Positions 1-5,955 of a DNA stretch of 9,159 nt are shown one piece after another. This DNA comes from Bacillota bacterium (GTDB taxonomy: Bacteria > Bacillota > Clostridia > Oscillospirales > Ruminococcaceae), in the NCBI GenBank assembly GCA_023429685.1, contig JAEZDF010000098.1:1-9159 (forward strand). Reading direction: 5' to 3'. The notes under the pieces were generated by a model. The model did not search any database. It was not told the origin of the DNA and was given only the letters and a program-made list of their open reading frames with translations. The position numbers and the translations under genes were made by a program. Position 1 is the stretch's first letter, and every line of letters begins with the position of its first letter.

Positions 1-346
1 GGTAACGCAGCGAAAAGTCCTGCGCCAAACGAACAAGGGCATCGTACACCGATGCGTCGCCATGGGGATGGTACGCACCAAGCACAGCACCGACGGTATC
101 GGCGCATTTGCGGTATGCCTTATCGGGTGTAAGCCCCTTTTCATACATGGTGTAAAGAATGCGCCGATGTACCGGCTTTAAGCCGTCACGCACATCGGGC
201 AGCGCACGGGATACGATAACCGACATCGAGTAATCCAGAAAGCTTTTTCGCATCTCTTTGTCGATATCGATGGATATGACGGTACCCGAGCCCACCTCAC
301 CTTGGTGAATGGTTGCATCCTTGTTTTGCTCTATATTGTCGCTCAT
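1..346 (-). CDS. gyrA: DNA gyrase subunit A, N-terminal part (runs off left edge)
   Basis: GyrA is the DNA-cleaving subunit of the A2B2 gyrase, which adds negative supercoils ahead of forks. Only the first 115 codons lie in the window; the frame is open at base 1. Visible family landmarks are MRKSFLDYSMSVIVSRALPD, then RDGLKPVHRRILYTM, then the quinolone-determining stretch YHPHGDASVYDALVRLAQ and the start of SLRYP. The catalytic tyrosine would lie just beyond the edge. The ATG at 346-344 is chosen because AGGTGG stands about 10 bases upstream and the protein then starts at normal length before the conserved core. Residue 98, equivalent to E. coli Ser83, is Ala; Asp102 matches Asp87. It follows a YcxB-like gene across a 381-base repeat-bearing gap, so it may have its own promoter. 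Confidence 0.98.
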   Translation of the reverse strand, partial: MSDNIEQNKDATIHQGEVGSGTVISIDIDKEMRKSFLDYSMSVIVSRALPDVRDGLKPVHRRILYTMYEKGLTPDKAYRKCADTVGAVLGAYHPHGDASVYDALVRLAQDFSLRY

Positions 347-375
347 ATTAGCTTTGCCACCTTTTTGGGGAACGG

Positions 376-394
376 GGGCGGGGTGTTGCCGCCC
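376..394 (-). promoter_or_regulatory. GC-rich hairpin in the gyrA leader
   Basis: A perfect 6-base stem, GGGCGG/CCGCCC, with a 7-base loop lies 30 bases upstream of the gyrA start. It has no U-run after it on the minus strand, so it does not look like an intrinsic terminator. It could affect mRNA stability or translation of gyrA; function is unknown. Confidence 0.35.
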
Positions 395-487
395 TGCCGT
401 GTCCTTATTTTATCAAAATCCCATAAACCCTGTTTGTGTTTGCGGTCTTGGGATTAACGGTTTAACTTATCTTGGTGTTTGCATCGT

Positions 488-506
488 CAACCTTACGGTT
501 GGCATT
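488..506 (+). repeat. 19-base GTTGGCATT repeat, copy 1
   Basis: CAACCTTACGGTTGGCATT. The left part folds as CAACC-TTAC-GGTTG, a perfect 5-base stem. It aligns without gaps to copies at 535-553 and 688-706 and, on the other strand, to 5956-5974; copy 4374-4391 differs by a one-base deletion. GTTGGCATT is invariant in all five. It is followed directly by an AACCTACGGTT unit. Confidence 0.8.
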
Positions 507-507
507 A

Positions 508-525
508 AAAAACCTACGGTTTTCG
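508..525 (+). repeat. AACCTACGGTT hairpin repeat, copy 1
   Basis: AAAAACCTACGGTTTTCG occurs here and identically at 661-678. It folds as AAAACC-TAC-GGTTTT, a 6-base stem with a 3-base loop. The 11-base core also occurs on the opposite strand at 4322-4332. Confidence 0.8.
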
Positions 526-534
526 GCTCTATCA

Positions 535-553
535 CAACTTAGCGGTTGGCATT
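535..553 (+). repeat. 19-base GTTGGCATT repeat, copy 2
   Basis: CAACTTAGCGGTTGGCATT, 47 bases downstream of copy 1. The hairpin is weaker because the left arm has changed (CAACT instead of CAACC). It leads directly into the truncated GTAGGGGCGATT module at 566-582. Confidence 0.75.
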
Positions 554-565
554 CTGAAAGCCTAA

Positions 566-582
566 CCGTAGGGGCGATTAGC
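566..582 (+). repeat. GTAGGGGCGATTAGC module, copy lacking its right arm
   Basis: CCGTAGGGGCGATTAGC is identical over 17 bases to the reverse complement of 4276-4292. In the other copy AATCGCCC follows and closes an 8-base stem; here a six-base deletion (AATCGC) removes that arm, giving GATTAGCCCG. It is read as a decayed copy of the same element. Confidence 0.7.
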
Positions 583-606
583 CCGAATTTCTCAAAACAA
601 AACCAC

Positions 607-632
607 GGGACGTCGGGGATGCCGTCCCCTAC
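607..632 (-). repeat. 26-base GTAGRGGACGG-N9-CGTCCC module, copy 1
   Basis: On the minus strand this reads GTAGGGGACGG, nine variable bases, then CGTCCC. The same outer parts with the same 26-base length occur at 5886-5911 on the plus strand, with a different nine-base interior. The arms GGGACG and CGTCCC can pair. Confidence 0.65.
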
Positions 633-636
633 ACAT

Positions 637-656
637 CGCGAAACTAAAGTTTCGCG
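637..656. repeat. Perfect inverted repeat CGCGAAACT/AGTTTCGCG
   Basis: Nine-base arms separated by two bases (or an 8-base stem with a 4-base loop). It sits between the 26-base module and the second AACCTACGGTT unit. No U-run follows on either strand, so it is not called a terminator. Confidence 0.6.
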
Positions 657-660
657 TTAT

Positions 661-678
661 AAAAACCTACGGTTTTCG
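661..678 (+). repeat. AACCTACGGTT hairpin repeat, copy 2
   Basis: Identical over 18 bases to 508-525, folding as AAAACC-TAC-GGTTTT. Ten bases further on is the third 19-base unit, so the order of the two units is reversed relative to the first block. Confidence 0.8.
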
Positions 679-687
679 ATACTATAA

Positions 688-706
688 CAGCTTGGTAGTT
701 GGCATT
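688..706 (+). repeat. 19-base GTTGGCATT repeat, copy 3
   Basis: CAGCTTGGTAGTTGGCATT, the most diverged copy; only the 9-base right end is fully kept. It is followed by AAAAACCTGCGGGTT (709-723), a degenerate version of the AACCTACGGTT unit, which ends just short of the stop codon of the neighbouring gene. Confidence 0.65.
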
Positions 707-727
707 ACAAAAACCTGCGGGTTACCC

Positions 728-1294
728 CTAAACCGTGCGGCGGGTGCGCTGGCGGGTCACCTTTTCGCACCGGCTGTGCAGATGTTGTTCGACAAGGGCA
801 AAATCGTCCTCCGCCACTGCGTGCTTGGGGATGCAGTATAGCCCCCTACCACGGTCGGCAAGCAGGATGAAGAAGTCGGCGGTATCTATCAGGTGGGTGT
901 CGTCATACAGCACACGGCTTGCGCTGCGCTCTGACTCCTGCACTACAATCGCCTTATCATACATCGCAAGCTCGTACGAGAACCGCCCGTTTACGGCGCG
1001 GTCGGCGGCAGCCTTTGCCTGTGCAAGGGGAAGCAGCCACACGGCGGCAAGAACCCCCGCGCTGACCACCGTCATCATAATACCAATGGTATAAGAAGGC
1101 TCTACGACCACTGCCTGAATATACATGGCAAGAATGATGCTCAGCGCCGCGCTCTGTACAAGCCGAAGCGTTAACGCACGCATAATGTATGCCGTGCGTA
1201 CCGCCAAGCGAATCTCCGCCTCTGTTAAGGTATAGCTTAGTCGTGCCAAAACGGGGGAAAACTCGCCCCTATACTGCTCTTTGGTCTCCTCCAT
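728..1294 (-). CDS. Two-helix membrane protein, probably YcxB-like
   Basis: A 188-residue protein of uncertain function. It has a soluble N-terminus (1-42), two hydrophobic segments at about 45-63 and 68-92 that fit a membrane hairpin, and a cytoplasmic C-terminal domain. That domain reads FSYELAMYDKAIVVQ, then a mixed strand pattern, then FFILLADRGRGLYCIPKHAV (about 141-160). The strand pattern ending in a xIPK motif resembles the YcxB-like C-terminal domain found on many Bacillota two-helix proteins; this is pattern recognition, not a search result. The tail is very basic (RQRTRRTV). The ATG is supported by AAGGA seven bases upstream. It starts 55 bases after gyrB, so co-transcription with gyrB is likely. 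It is not present between gyrB and gyrA in B. subtilis. Confidence 0.7.
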   Translation of the reverse strand: MEETKEQYRGEFSPVLARLSYTLTEAEIRLAVRTAYIMRALTLRLVQSAALSIILAMYIQAVVVEPSYTIGIMMTVVSAGVLAAVWLLPLAQAKAAADRAVNGRFSYELAMYDKAIVVQESERSASRVLYDDTHLIDTADFFILLADRGRGLYCIPKHAVAEDDFALVEQHLHSRCEKVTRQRTRRTV

Positions 1295-1349
1295 CTGCTA
1301 GTCCTTCCTTTCTCGCCATTTGCTCAGGGTCGTGGGGTGTTTTTATACC

Positions 1350-3275
1350 CTAAACGTCAAGGTTAACCACGTACTGCGCGTTTTGTTCAATGAATTCTCT
1401 GCGCGGGGCAACCTTATCGCCCATCAGAATGGTAAACGTTTCGTCGCTCTTAATCGCGTCCTCCATCTCGACCTTCAGCATGATGCGGCGGTCGGGGTCC
1501 ATCGTCGTTTCCCACAGCTGCTCCGAGTCCATCTCACCAAGACCCTTATAACGCTGGATATCGACGCTGCCGCCCATCTCCTCAATGAACTTATCGCGCT
1601 CCTTGTCGGAGTACGCATAGCGAACCTGCTTGCCCTTAGTCAGCTTAAACAGCGGGGGCTGCGCTAGGTATACATGCCCGTGGTCGATGAGCGGACGCAT
1701 AAAGCGAAAGAAGAACGTAAGCAGCAGTGTGCGGATATGCGAGCCGTCCACGTCGGCATCCGCCATGATGATGACCTTGTTGTACCGAATCTTCTCAATA
1801 TCAAAATCCTCGCCAATGCCACAGCCCAGAGCTGTTACAACGGGCATCAGCTTATCGTTGCCGTACACGCGGTCAAGACGCGCCTTCTCTACGTTGAGCA
1901 TCTTGCCCCACAGGGGAAGAATTGCCTGAAAGCGGCGGTCGCGTCCGCCCTTTGCACTGCCGCCTGCCGAGTCTCCCTCGACGATATAGATCTCGGTACG
2001 CACGTTGTCGCGCTCAATACAGTCGGCGAGCTTGCCGGGCAGCGATGCGCTTTCAAGCGCACTCTTTCGTCTGGTTAAATCCCTTGCGCGGCGTGCCGCC
2101 TCTCTTGCACGGGCAGCGCCCAGCGCCTTATCAAAGATGGCACGGGCGACGGCGGGGTTTTCTTCAAAGTAGGTCAGCAGCTTCGAGTATACCATGTTGT
2201 CTACCATAGTACGCATCTCGGTGTTGCCCAGCTTAGTTTTGGTCTGCCCCTCAAACTGTGCATCGCGCAGCTTCACCGATATGATTGCGGTAAGCCCCTC
2301 GCGCACATCCTCGCCCGCAAGGTTCTTGTCGTTCTCTTTTATAAACCCATGCTTCTTGCCGTACTCGTTAAACACGCGGGTGAGTGCCGTTTTAAAGCCC
2401 GTTTCGTGGGTACCGCCCTCGCCGGTGTGGATGTCGTTTGCAAACGAAAGCACAATCTCGTTGTAGTTGTCGTTATACTGCATGGCTACTTCGGCTTGGC
2501 TGTCACCCGACTCGGTAGAGAAGTAGATCACCTCGTCGTGTATGACCTCTACCGCCTTGCGCTTGTGAATGTGCTCGACAAAGCTGCGGATACCGCCCTC
2601 GTAGCACATGTTGGTGACAACTTCCTCCTCAAGACGGGTATCTCTGAGGATGATGCGAACACCGGCGTTGAGAAACGCCTGCTCCCGCAGACGGTTTAGC
2701 AGGGTATCGTAATCAAACCCCATCTCCTCAAATATCTGATCGTCGGGCTTAAAGACCACGGTGGTGCCTTGGTTTATGCTATCGCCCACACGCTCTAGCT
2801 CGGTGACGGTTACGCCGCGCTCAAACCGCTGACGAAAACGCCCTGAGCCGTCGTCCACCTCAACCTCCAGCCATTCCGAGAGGGCGTTAACCACCGACGC
2901 ACCCACACCGTGCAGACCGCCCGACACCTTATAGCCGCTGCCGCCAAACTTGCCGCCCGCATGCAGGATGGTAAACACCACCGTCACGGCGGGAATACCC
3001 ATCTTCGGGTGCTTGCCGATGGGGATACCGCGCCCGTTGTCCACGACGCGGATGATGTCGTGCGGCATAATCTCTACGGTAATCTCGTCACAGTGACCTG
3101 CTAGCGCCTCATCAATGGCGTTGTCTACAATCTCGTACACCAGGTGATGCAGCCCACGGGGACCCGTGGTACCGATATACATGCCCGGCCGTTTGCGTAC
3201 CGCTTCCAGCCCTTCAAGCACCTGTATTTGACTTTCGTCATAGGCCTGTTCCTGTGTGATGCGTTCGTTTTCCAA
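1350..3275 (-). CDS. gyrB: DNA gyrase subunit B (ATPase subunit), TTG start
   Basis: GyrB hydrolyses ATP to drive strand passage by gyrase. The 641 residues match the Gram-positive length, without the extra insert of enterobacterial GyrB. The GHKL ATPase domain shows YEIVDNAIDEA (Glu48 general base, Asn52), VDNGRGIP (79-85), GGKFGG (107-112) and GGLHGVG (119-125). The TOPRIM domain shows IVEGDSAGGSAKGG (Glu433) and IIMADADVDGSH (Asp506, Asp508, Asp510). The C-terminus has PLFKL and QRYKGLGEMD. The start is TTG at 3275-3273: GGAGG lies nine bases upstream, and the nearby ATG at the SD is out of frame. In the resistance-determining region Trp456 replaces E. coli Lys447, while Asp435 matches Asp426. 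It is preceded by a GNAT gene (111-base gap). Confidence 0.99.
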   Translation of the reverse strand: MENERITQEQAYDESQIQVLEGLEAVRKRPGMYIGTTGPRGLHHLVYEIVDNAIDEALAGHCDEITVEIMPHDIIRVVDNGRGIPIGKHPKMGIPAVTVVFTILHAGGKFGGSGYKVSGGLHGVGASVVNALSEWLEVEVDDGSGRFRQRFERGVTVTELERVGDSINQGTTVVFKPDDQIFEEMGFDYDTLLNRLREQAFLNAGVRIILRDTRLEEEVVTNMCYEGGIRSFVEHIHKRKAVEVIHDEVIYFSTESGDSQAEVAMQYNDNYNEIVLSFANDIHTGEGGTHETGFKTALTRVFNEYGKKHGFIKENDKNLAGEDVREGLTAIISVKLRDAQFEGQTKTKLGNTEMRTMVDNMVYSKLLTYFEENPAVARAIFDKALGAARAREAARRARDLTRRKSALESASLPGKLADCIERDNVRTEIYIVEGDSAGGSAKGGRDRRFQAILPLWGKMLNVEKARLDRVYGNDKLMPVVTALGCGIGEDFDIEKIRYNKVIIMADADVDGSHIRTLLLTFFFRFMRPLIDHGHVYLAQPPLFKLTKGKQVRYAYSDKERDKFIEEMGGSVDIQRYKGLGEMDSEQLWETTMDPDRRIMLKVEMEDAIKSDETFTILMGDKVAPRREFIEQNAQYVVNLDV

Positions 3276-3284
3276 AACTGATAA

Positions 3285-3289
3285 CCTCC
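3285..3289 (-). promoter_or_regulatory. Ribosome binding site that fixes the gyrB TTG start
   Basis: GGAGG on the minus strand, nine bases before the TTG at 3275-3273. The ATG that overlaps this site reads in another frame and its peptide has no resemblance to GyrB, so the SD points to TTG. Confidence 0.8.
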
Positions 3290-3292
3290 ATT

Positions 3293-3310
3293 TCGCCGTG
3301 TTTGCGGCGA
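3293..3310 (-). promoter_or_regulatory. Hairpin directly upstream of the gyrB Shine-Dalgarno
   Basis: TCGCCG-CAAACA-CGGCGA, a perfect 6-base stem with a 6-base loop, ends three bases before GGAGG. A structure at this position could limit ribosome access or protect the 5' end of a processed gyrB message. No function can be assigned from sequence alone. Confidence 0.4.
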
Positions 3311-3386
3311 TATCAATCGTTAAGAAGTTGCGCTATGCCAAGGGGACACAAGAACACGGTCTTGCTCCACTGAAGTAATCTAACCA

Positions 3387-3875
3387 TCAAACCGTTATAT
3401 GCATAAACCCCACCGTAAACGGTAGGTGGTCAAAGCGTTTTGTTCCGGTGTGAACAAAGCCGTGTGCTTCGTACCACTGTTTTAGACGGGTGTTTTCTTC
3501 TATGATGCCAATGATTATCTGCCCGACGCCGCGCTTTTTTGCCTGGTCTTTTACGTAGTCTAGCAGCATTTTTCCGCCGCCCATGTGCCGGTATTTTGGC
3601 AACACCGCAAGCCTACCAAGCTCACAGGTTGTATCGTCATTTTGGGTAAGCTCCGCAAAGCCGATTAAGGTATCGTCCTTACAAAGGACAAACATCTCCT
3701 TGCCCATGCGGTATTCTTCGGTCAACCGCTCCTCTGTGATAAATGCGGCATTGGTGGGGCAGTTCTCGCTCGTTAGCAAAAATTCCTTTGCCACCGTGCC
3801 GAATGCCTCGCGCAGAACCGCCGCGCACTGGGCAAGCTCCTGCTCCAAGACCGCCCGTATGGTAAACCCGTCCAT
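3387..3875 (-). CDS. GNAT-family N-acetyltransferase
   Basis: A 162-residue single-domain acetyltransferase that should use acetyl-CoA to acetylate an unidentified amine. Motif A is clear: LGRLAVLPKYRHMGGGKMLL (87-105) with the acetyl-CoA pyrophosphate loop R96-H-M-G99-G-G101. Motif B follows as NTRLKQWYEAHGF (128-140), the usual strand-helix ending. The FVLCKDDTLIGFAEL segment (62-76) gives the central strands. Substrate cannot be inferred. The ATG at 3875 gives a full-length GNAT fold; the SD is weak (GGGCGG, eight bases upstream). It lies 26 bases after remB, so it is probably translated from the same message, and 111 bases before gyrB. It is absent from this place in B. subtilis. Confidence 0.9.
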   Translation of the reverse strand: MDGFTIRAVLEQELAQCAAVLREAFGTVAKEFLLTSENCPTNAAFITEERLTEEYRMGKEMFVLCKDDTLIGFAELTQNDDTTCELGRLAVLPKYRHMGGGKMLLDYVKDQAKKRGVGQIIIGIIEENTRLKQWYEAHGFVHTGTKRFDHLPFTVGFMHITV

Positions 3876-3901
3876 CCGATTGTCCGCCCTTTCGTAAAGC
3901 C

Positions 3902-4171
3902 CTATATGTTTGCAATGCTATCCATAAACCCGCTGCGCCGCTTTAGCGTTACCGAGGAGATCTGCGAGATGTAGATGCGTGTCTCTTTGCCGTGGCGGCA
4001 CACGCAGAACGATTTTGGCATCTCGCTTGACACGTTGACCACCTTACCCGCCTTTTCGGCAGAGGCAAGGTAGGCGCGGGTGTGCTTTGAGATGGTTGCG
4101 TTTTCAAGGTCGAAGATGCCCACGATGTCCGCAAGCTTTACGACCGTGTCCTGTCCCAGATGCAGATACAT
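3902..4171 (-). CDS. remB: RemB-like regulator (DUF370 / extracellular matrix regulatory protein)
   Basis: An 89-residue protein of the DUF370 family. Its position between recF and gyrB matches B. subtilis yaaB, renamed remB, one of two related regulators (RemA, RemB) needed for biofilm-matrix expression; RemA is a DNA-binding activator. The sequence shows the family pattern: MYLHLGQDTVVKLADIVGIF at the N-terminus, then MPKSFCVC (51-58) and RIYISQISSVTLKRR (65-79). Whether it controls matrix genes here is unknown. The ATG has AAAGGA about 11 bases upstream, a slightly long spacing. It follows a 254-base repeat-bearing gap after recF, so it may be transcribed from a separate promoter together with the GNAT gene. 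Confidence 0.87.
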   Translation of the reverse strand: MYLHLGQDTVVKLADIVGIFDLENATISKHTRAYLASAEKAGKVVNVSSEMPKSFCVCRHGKETRIYISQISSVTLKRRSGFMDSIANI

Positions 4172-4267
4172 TGCGTTCTCATTCCTTTGCGTGGCGTTGG
4201 ATATGCCTTGTTTGGTTTTATCATAATGGGGTAGTCAGCATGCTTGATAGTCGATGGCGTTAACCAC

Positions 4268-4292
4268 GGGCGATTGCTAATCGCCCCTACGG
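4268..4292 (-). repeat. GTAGGGGCGATTAGC module, complete copy
   Basis: GGGCGATT-GCT-AATCGCCC is a perfect 8-base stem with a 3-base loop, flanked by CTACGG. On the minus strand it begins CCGTAGGGGCGATTAGC, identical over 17 bases to the truncated copy at 566-582. Confidence 0.75.
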
Positions 4293-4318
4293 ATAGACTG
4301 AAACTGTGCGGAAAACCA

Positions 4319-4335
4319 GAGAACCGTAGGTTCTC
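4319..4335 (-). repeat. AACCTACGGTT hairpin repeat, copy 3
   Basis: GAGAACC-GTA-GGTTCTC, a perfect 7-base stem. The minus-strand core AACCTACGGTT is shared with 511-521 and 664-674. The outer stem bases differ between copies yet still pair, as expected if the fold rather than the sequence is kept. Confidence 0.75.
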
Positions 4336-4373
4336 ATAATGCAAAGCTTGCTTCGCTATGCGCAGGTTTTCCC

Positions 4374-4391
4374 AATGCCAACCGCAGGTTG
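4374..4391 (-). repeat. 19-base GTTGGCATT repeat, copy 4 (one base shorter)
   Basis: On the minus strand CAACCTGCGGTTGGCATT. With one more base it folds as CCAACC-GCA-GGTTGG (4378-4392), a 6-base stem. It shares the run beyond the hairpin, GGTTGGTGATGCG on the plus strand, with copy 5. Confidence 0.8.
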
Positions 4392-4425
4392 GTGATGCGC
4401 CCCTACTGGTACCGTACTATCTCAA

Positions 4426-5598
4426 TCATTCGTCCAGTTCCTTTGCCGCGGGCAACGGGCAGGCAAGGTCTGCGTTTTCTTCGCCCTCGGCAATCGACCC
4501 GTTTGTGATGAAAAACGTCTTGCCCCGCTGCAGGCAGCCGCACACCGCGCTGTCGCAGCAGGTGATGAACACCTGTCGGTCCTTCACGTGGTTTAGGATG
4601 TACTCCTGCCGTGCGCCGTCGAGCTCGCTCATTACATCGTCGAGCAGGATAACGGGGTTTTCGCCCAAGACCTCTTTGAGCAGGTTGCTTTCGGCTAGCT
4701 TTAGGCTTAATACCGCGCTGCGGCGTTGCCCCTGCGAGCCGTACAGCCGCACCGGCATGCCGTCGATGGTAATATCCAGCTCGTCACGGTGAATGCCCCT
4801 TGTGGTAAACCCGGTCTTGATGTCCTCACTGAGACCCTCGCGCAGTGCTGTGCGTATCTCGGCGTGTAAAACATGCGGGTCGGTGCAGTCGGGGTCTTTG
4901 GGGGCGATGCTGGGCTGATAGACGGTGCGAAGGCATTCTTTGTCGCCTGCTATGCCCGCGTAGATGGCGGATGCCTCTGCGCTTAGGCGTTTGCAGTATT
5001 TTATACGTAGGCGCATAATCGACGCGCCGGTTTTGGCTAGGCGTTCGTCCCACAGCTCGACGGTGTCGGCAAGCTCGCTGTGGTAGGGGAGGTCGCGCAG
5101 CAAAGCGTTGCGCTGGGTTAGTGCCTTTTGGTACTCGCTTAGTAAACGGTCGTACACCGGGCGCACCTGCGTGATGGCGGTATCTAAAAACCGTCTGCGC
5201 TCACCGGGGCCCTCCGAGACGATGGCAAGGTGGGCGGGGGAGAACACAACGGCACAGAACCTGCCCATCAACGCGCTTACGCTGTCTTTTTGTACACCGT
5301 TGAGCTGTACCTCTTTCTTTTTGCCCGCGCCGGTTGTCAGGGTAATCTCGGCGGTCTGCTCGCGGTTGTCTGCCGCAAACGAAAGGGAGAGTGACGCGCG
5401 CTTCCTGTCAAACGCAATCATCTCTGCATCCTTTGCGCCGCGAAAGCTTTTTGCCCCCGTAAACAGCCACAACGCCTCTATCAGGTTGGTTTTGCCCTGC
5501 GCGTTGTCCCCATAGATAATATTGACCCCGTTACAGGGAGAAAATACCATGTCGCCGATATTACGGAAGCGGGAAAGTGAAAGTGTTGTAACCGTCAT
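4426..5598 (-). CDS. recF: DNA replication and repair protein RecF
   Basis: RecF is an SMC-like ABC ATPase that acts with RecO and RecR to load RecA onto gapped DNA and stabilise stalled forks. The 390 residues are slightly longer than the common 360-370. Visible motifs are Walker A GDNAQGKTN (30-38), the RecF stretch VVFSPAHLAIVSEGPGERRR (117-136) leading to FLD, the signature region YGSQGQRRSAVLSLKLA (286-302) and Walker B with D-loop VILLDDVMSELD (316-327). The last 20 or so residues are acidic and poorly conserved-looking, which explains the extra length. The ATG lies three bases after the stop of the S4 gene, with no strong SD of its own, so translation is probably coupled to that gene. 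This pairing is the same as in B. subtilis. Confidence 0.97.
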   Translation of the reverse strand: MTVTTLSLSRFRNIGDMVFSPCNGVNIIYGDNAQGKTNLIEALWLFTGAKSFRGAKDAEMIAFDRKRASLSLSFAADNREQTAEITLTTGAGKKKEVQLNGVQKDSVSALMGRFCAVVFSPAHLAIVSEGPGERRRFLDTAITQVRPVYDRLLSEYQKALTQRNALLRDLPYHSELADTVELWDERLAKTGASIMRLRIKYCKRLSAEASAIYAGIAGDKECLRTVYQPSIAPKDPDCTDPHVLHAEIRTALREGLSEDIKTGFTTRGIHRDELDITIDGMPVRLYGSQGQRRSAVLSLKLAESNLLKEVLGENPVILLDDVMSELDGARQEYILNHVKDRQVFITCCDSAVCGCLQRGKTFFITNGSIAEGEENADLACPLPAAKELDE

Positions 5599-5601
5599 GC
5601 C

Positions 5602-5820
5602 CTAACCCTGCTCGACCACAAGGGTAATATCGTCAAGGGTAACGGTATCGCCCGCGCGGATCTTTTTGCCGCGTGCAAGGCACTGCTCGCCGTTTACGAG
5701 CACCTCGCCCGCTTGCACTAGCTCCTTGCCCCTCCCGCCGGTCTCGGCAAGCCCCGCAAACTTTAACAGCTGGTCGAGCTTGATAAACTCGGTGTGGATG
5801 GGGATGGTCTGTGTTTTCAT
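5602..5820 (-). CDS. yaaA: S4-domain RNA-binding protein YaaA
   Basis: A 72-residue protein consisting almost only of an S4 RNA-binding domain: IKLDQLLKFAGLAETGGRGK (13-32), then LVQAGEVLVNGEQCLARGKK (34-53), then IRAGDTVTL. The family sits between dnaN and recF in many Bacillota (B. subtilis yaaA) and probably binds structured RNA, possibly ribosomal; its exact role is not established to my knowledge. The longer reading frame upstream to 5967 is rejected: it translates the repeat-bearing gap, whereas the ATG at 5820 has AGAAGG six bases before it and the domain starts at once. It is separated from the TraX-like gene by 165 bases and coupled to recF. Confidence 0.93.
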   Translation of the reverse strand: MKTQTIPIHTEFIKLDQLLKFAGLAETGGRGKELVQAGEVLVNGEQCLARGKKIRAGDTVTLDDITLVVEQG

Positions 5821-5885
5821 ATGAAACCTTCTTTCGAGGGGAGATATCGGGTTTTGATTGTAATACATTTGCCGTTTGCTACGTT

Positions 5886-5911
5886 GTAGAGGACGGTGAG
5901 AACGCCGTCCC
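5886..5911 (+). repeat. 26-base GTAGRGGACGG-N9-CGTCCC module, copy 2
   Basis: GTAGAGGACGG, nine bases, CGTCCC: same outer parts and total length as 607-632 on the other strand, but with an unrelated interior. GGACGG (5891-5896) pairs with CCGTCC (5905-5910). Confidence 0.65.
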
Positions 5912-5955
5912 ATGGTATTGATGCGGGTATATCGCGGGCGATGATTGACGTTCCG

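Larger units (their letters stand above)
347..727. other. Non-coding gap between the YcxB-like gene and gyrA, filled with short repeats
   Basis: This 381-base stretch holds no credible gene. The open frames across it are made of repeat translations (recurrent NLRFS and VGAIS peptides) and have no family resemblance. It contains three copies of a 19-base unit ending GTTGGCATT, two copies of an 18-base AACCTACGGTT-centred unit, one 26-base GGACGG/CGTCCC module, one truncated GTAGGGGCGATT module, a 9-base-stem hairpin and the GC-rich gyrA leader hairpin. A TAAAAT-like -10 for gyrA is possible near 407-415 but no matching -35 was found. Confidence 0.7.
4172..4425. other. Non-coding gap between recF and remB with repeat modules
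   Basis: No gene is credible here; an open frame on the minus strand (4138-4344) is repeat-derived, again with NLRFS and VGAIS peptides. The right two-thirds (4268-4406) holds three compact hairpins in a row with 3-base loops, described separately. An outer pair GGAAAACC (4310-4317) and GGTTTTCC (4365-4372) could enclose the middle hairpin. The left third has nothing recognisable besides the remB Shine-Dalgarno region. Confidence 0.65.

Noticed and set aside
405..445. Possible gyrA promoter with TAAAAT as -10
   Set aside because: No credible -35 hexamer at the right distance; left as a mention only.
309..687. Two overlapping open frames on the plus strand in the gyrA-upstream gap
   Set aside because: They translate the repeat modules (NLRFS, VGAIS peptides recur from separate copies), lack ribosome binding sites and show no protein family.
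488..706. CRISPR array or tRNA-like structure in the repeat-rich gap
   Set aside because: Repeats are short, unevenly spaced and differently ordered, with no equal-length spacers and no cloverleaf.
4138..4344. Minus-strand open frame overlapping the start of remB
   Set aside because: It is built from the same repeats and overlaps the remB coding start in another frame.
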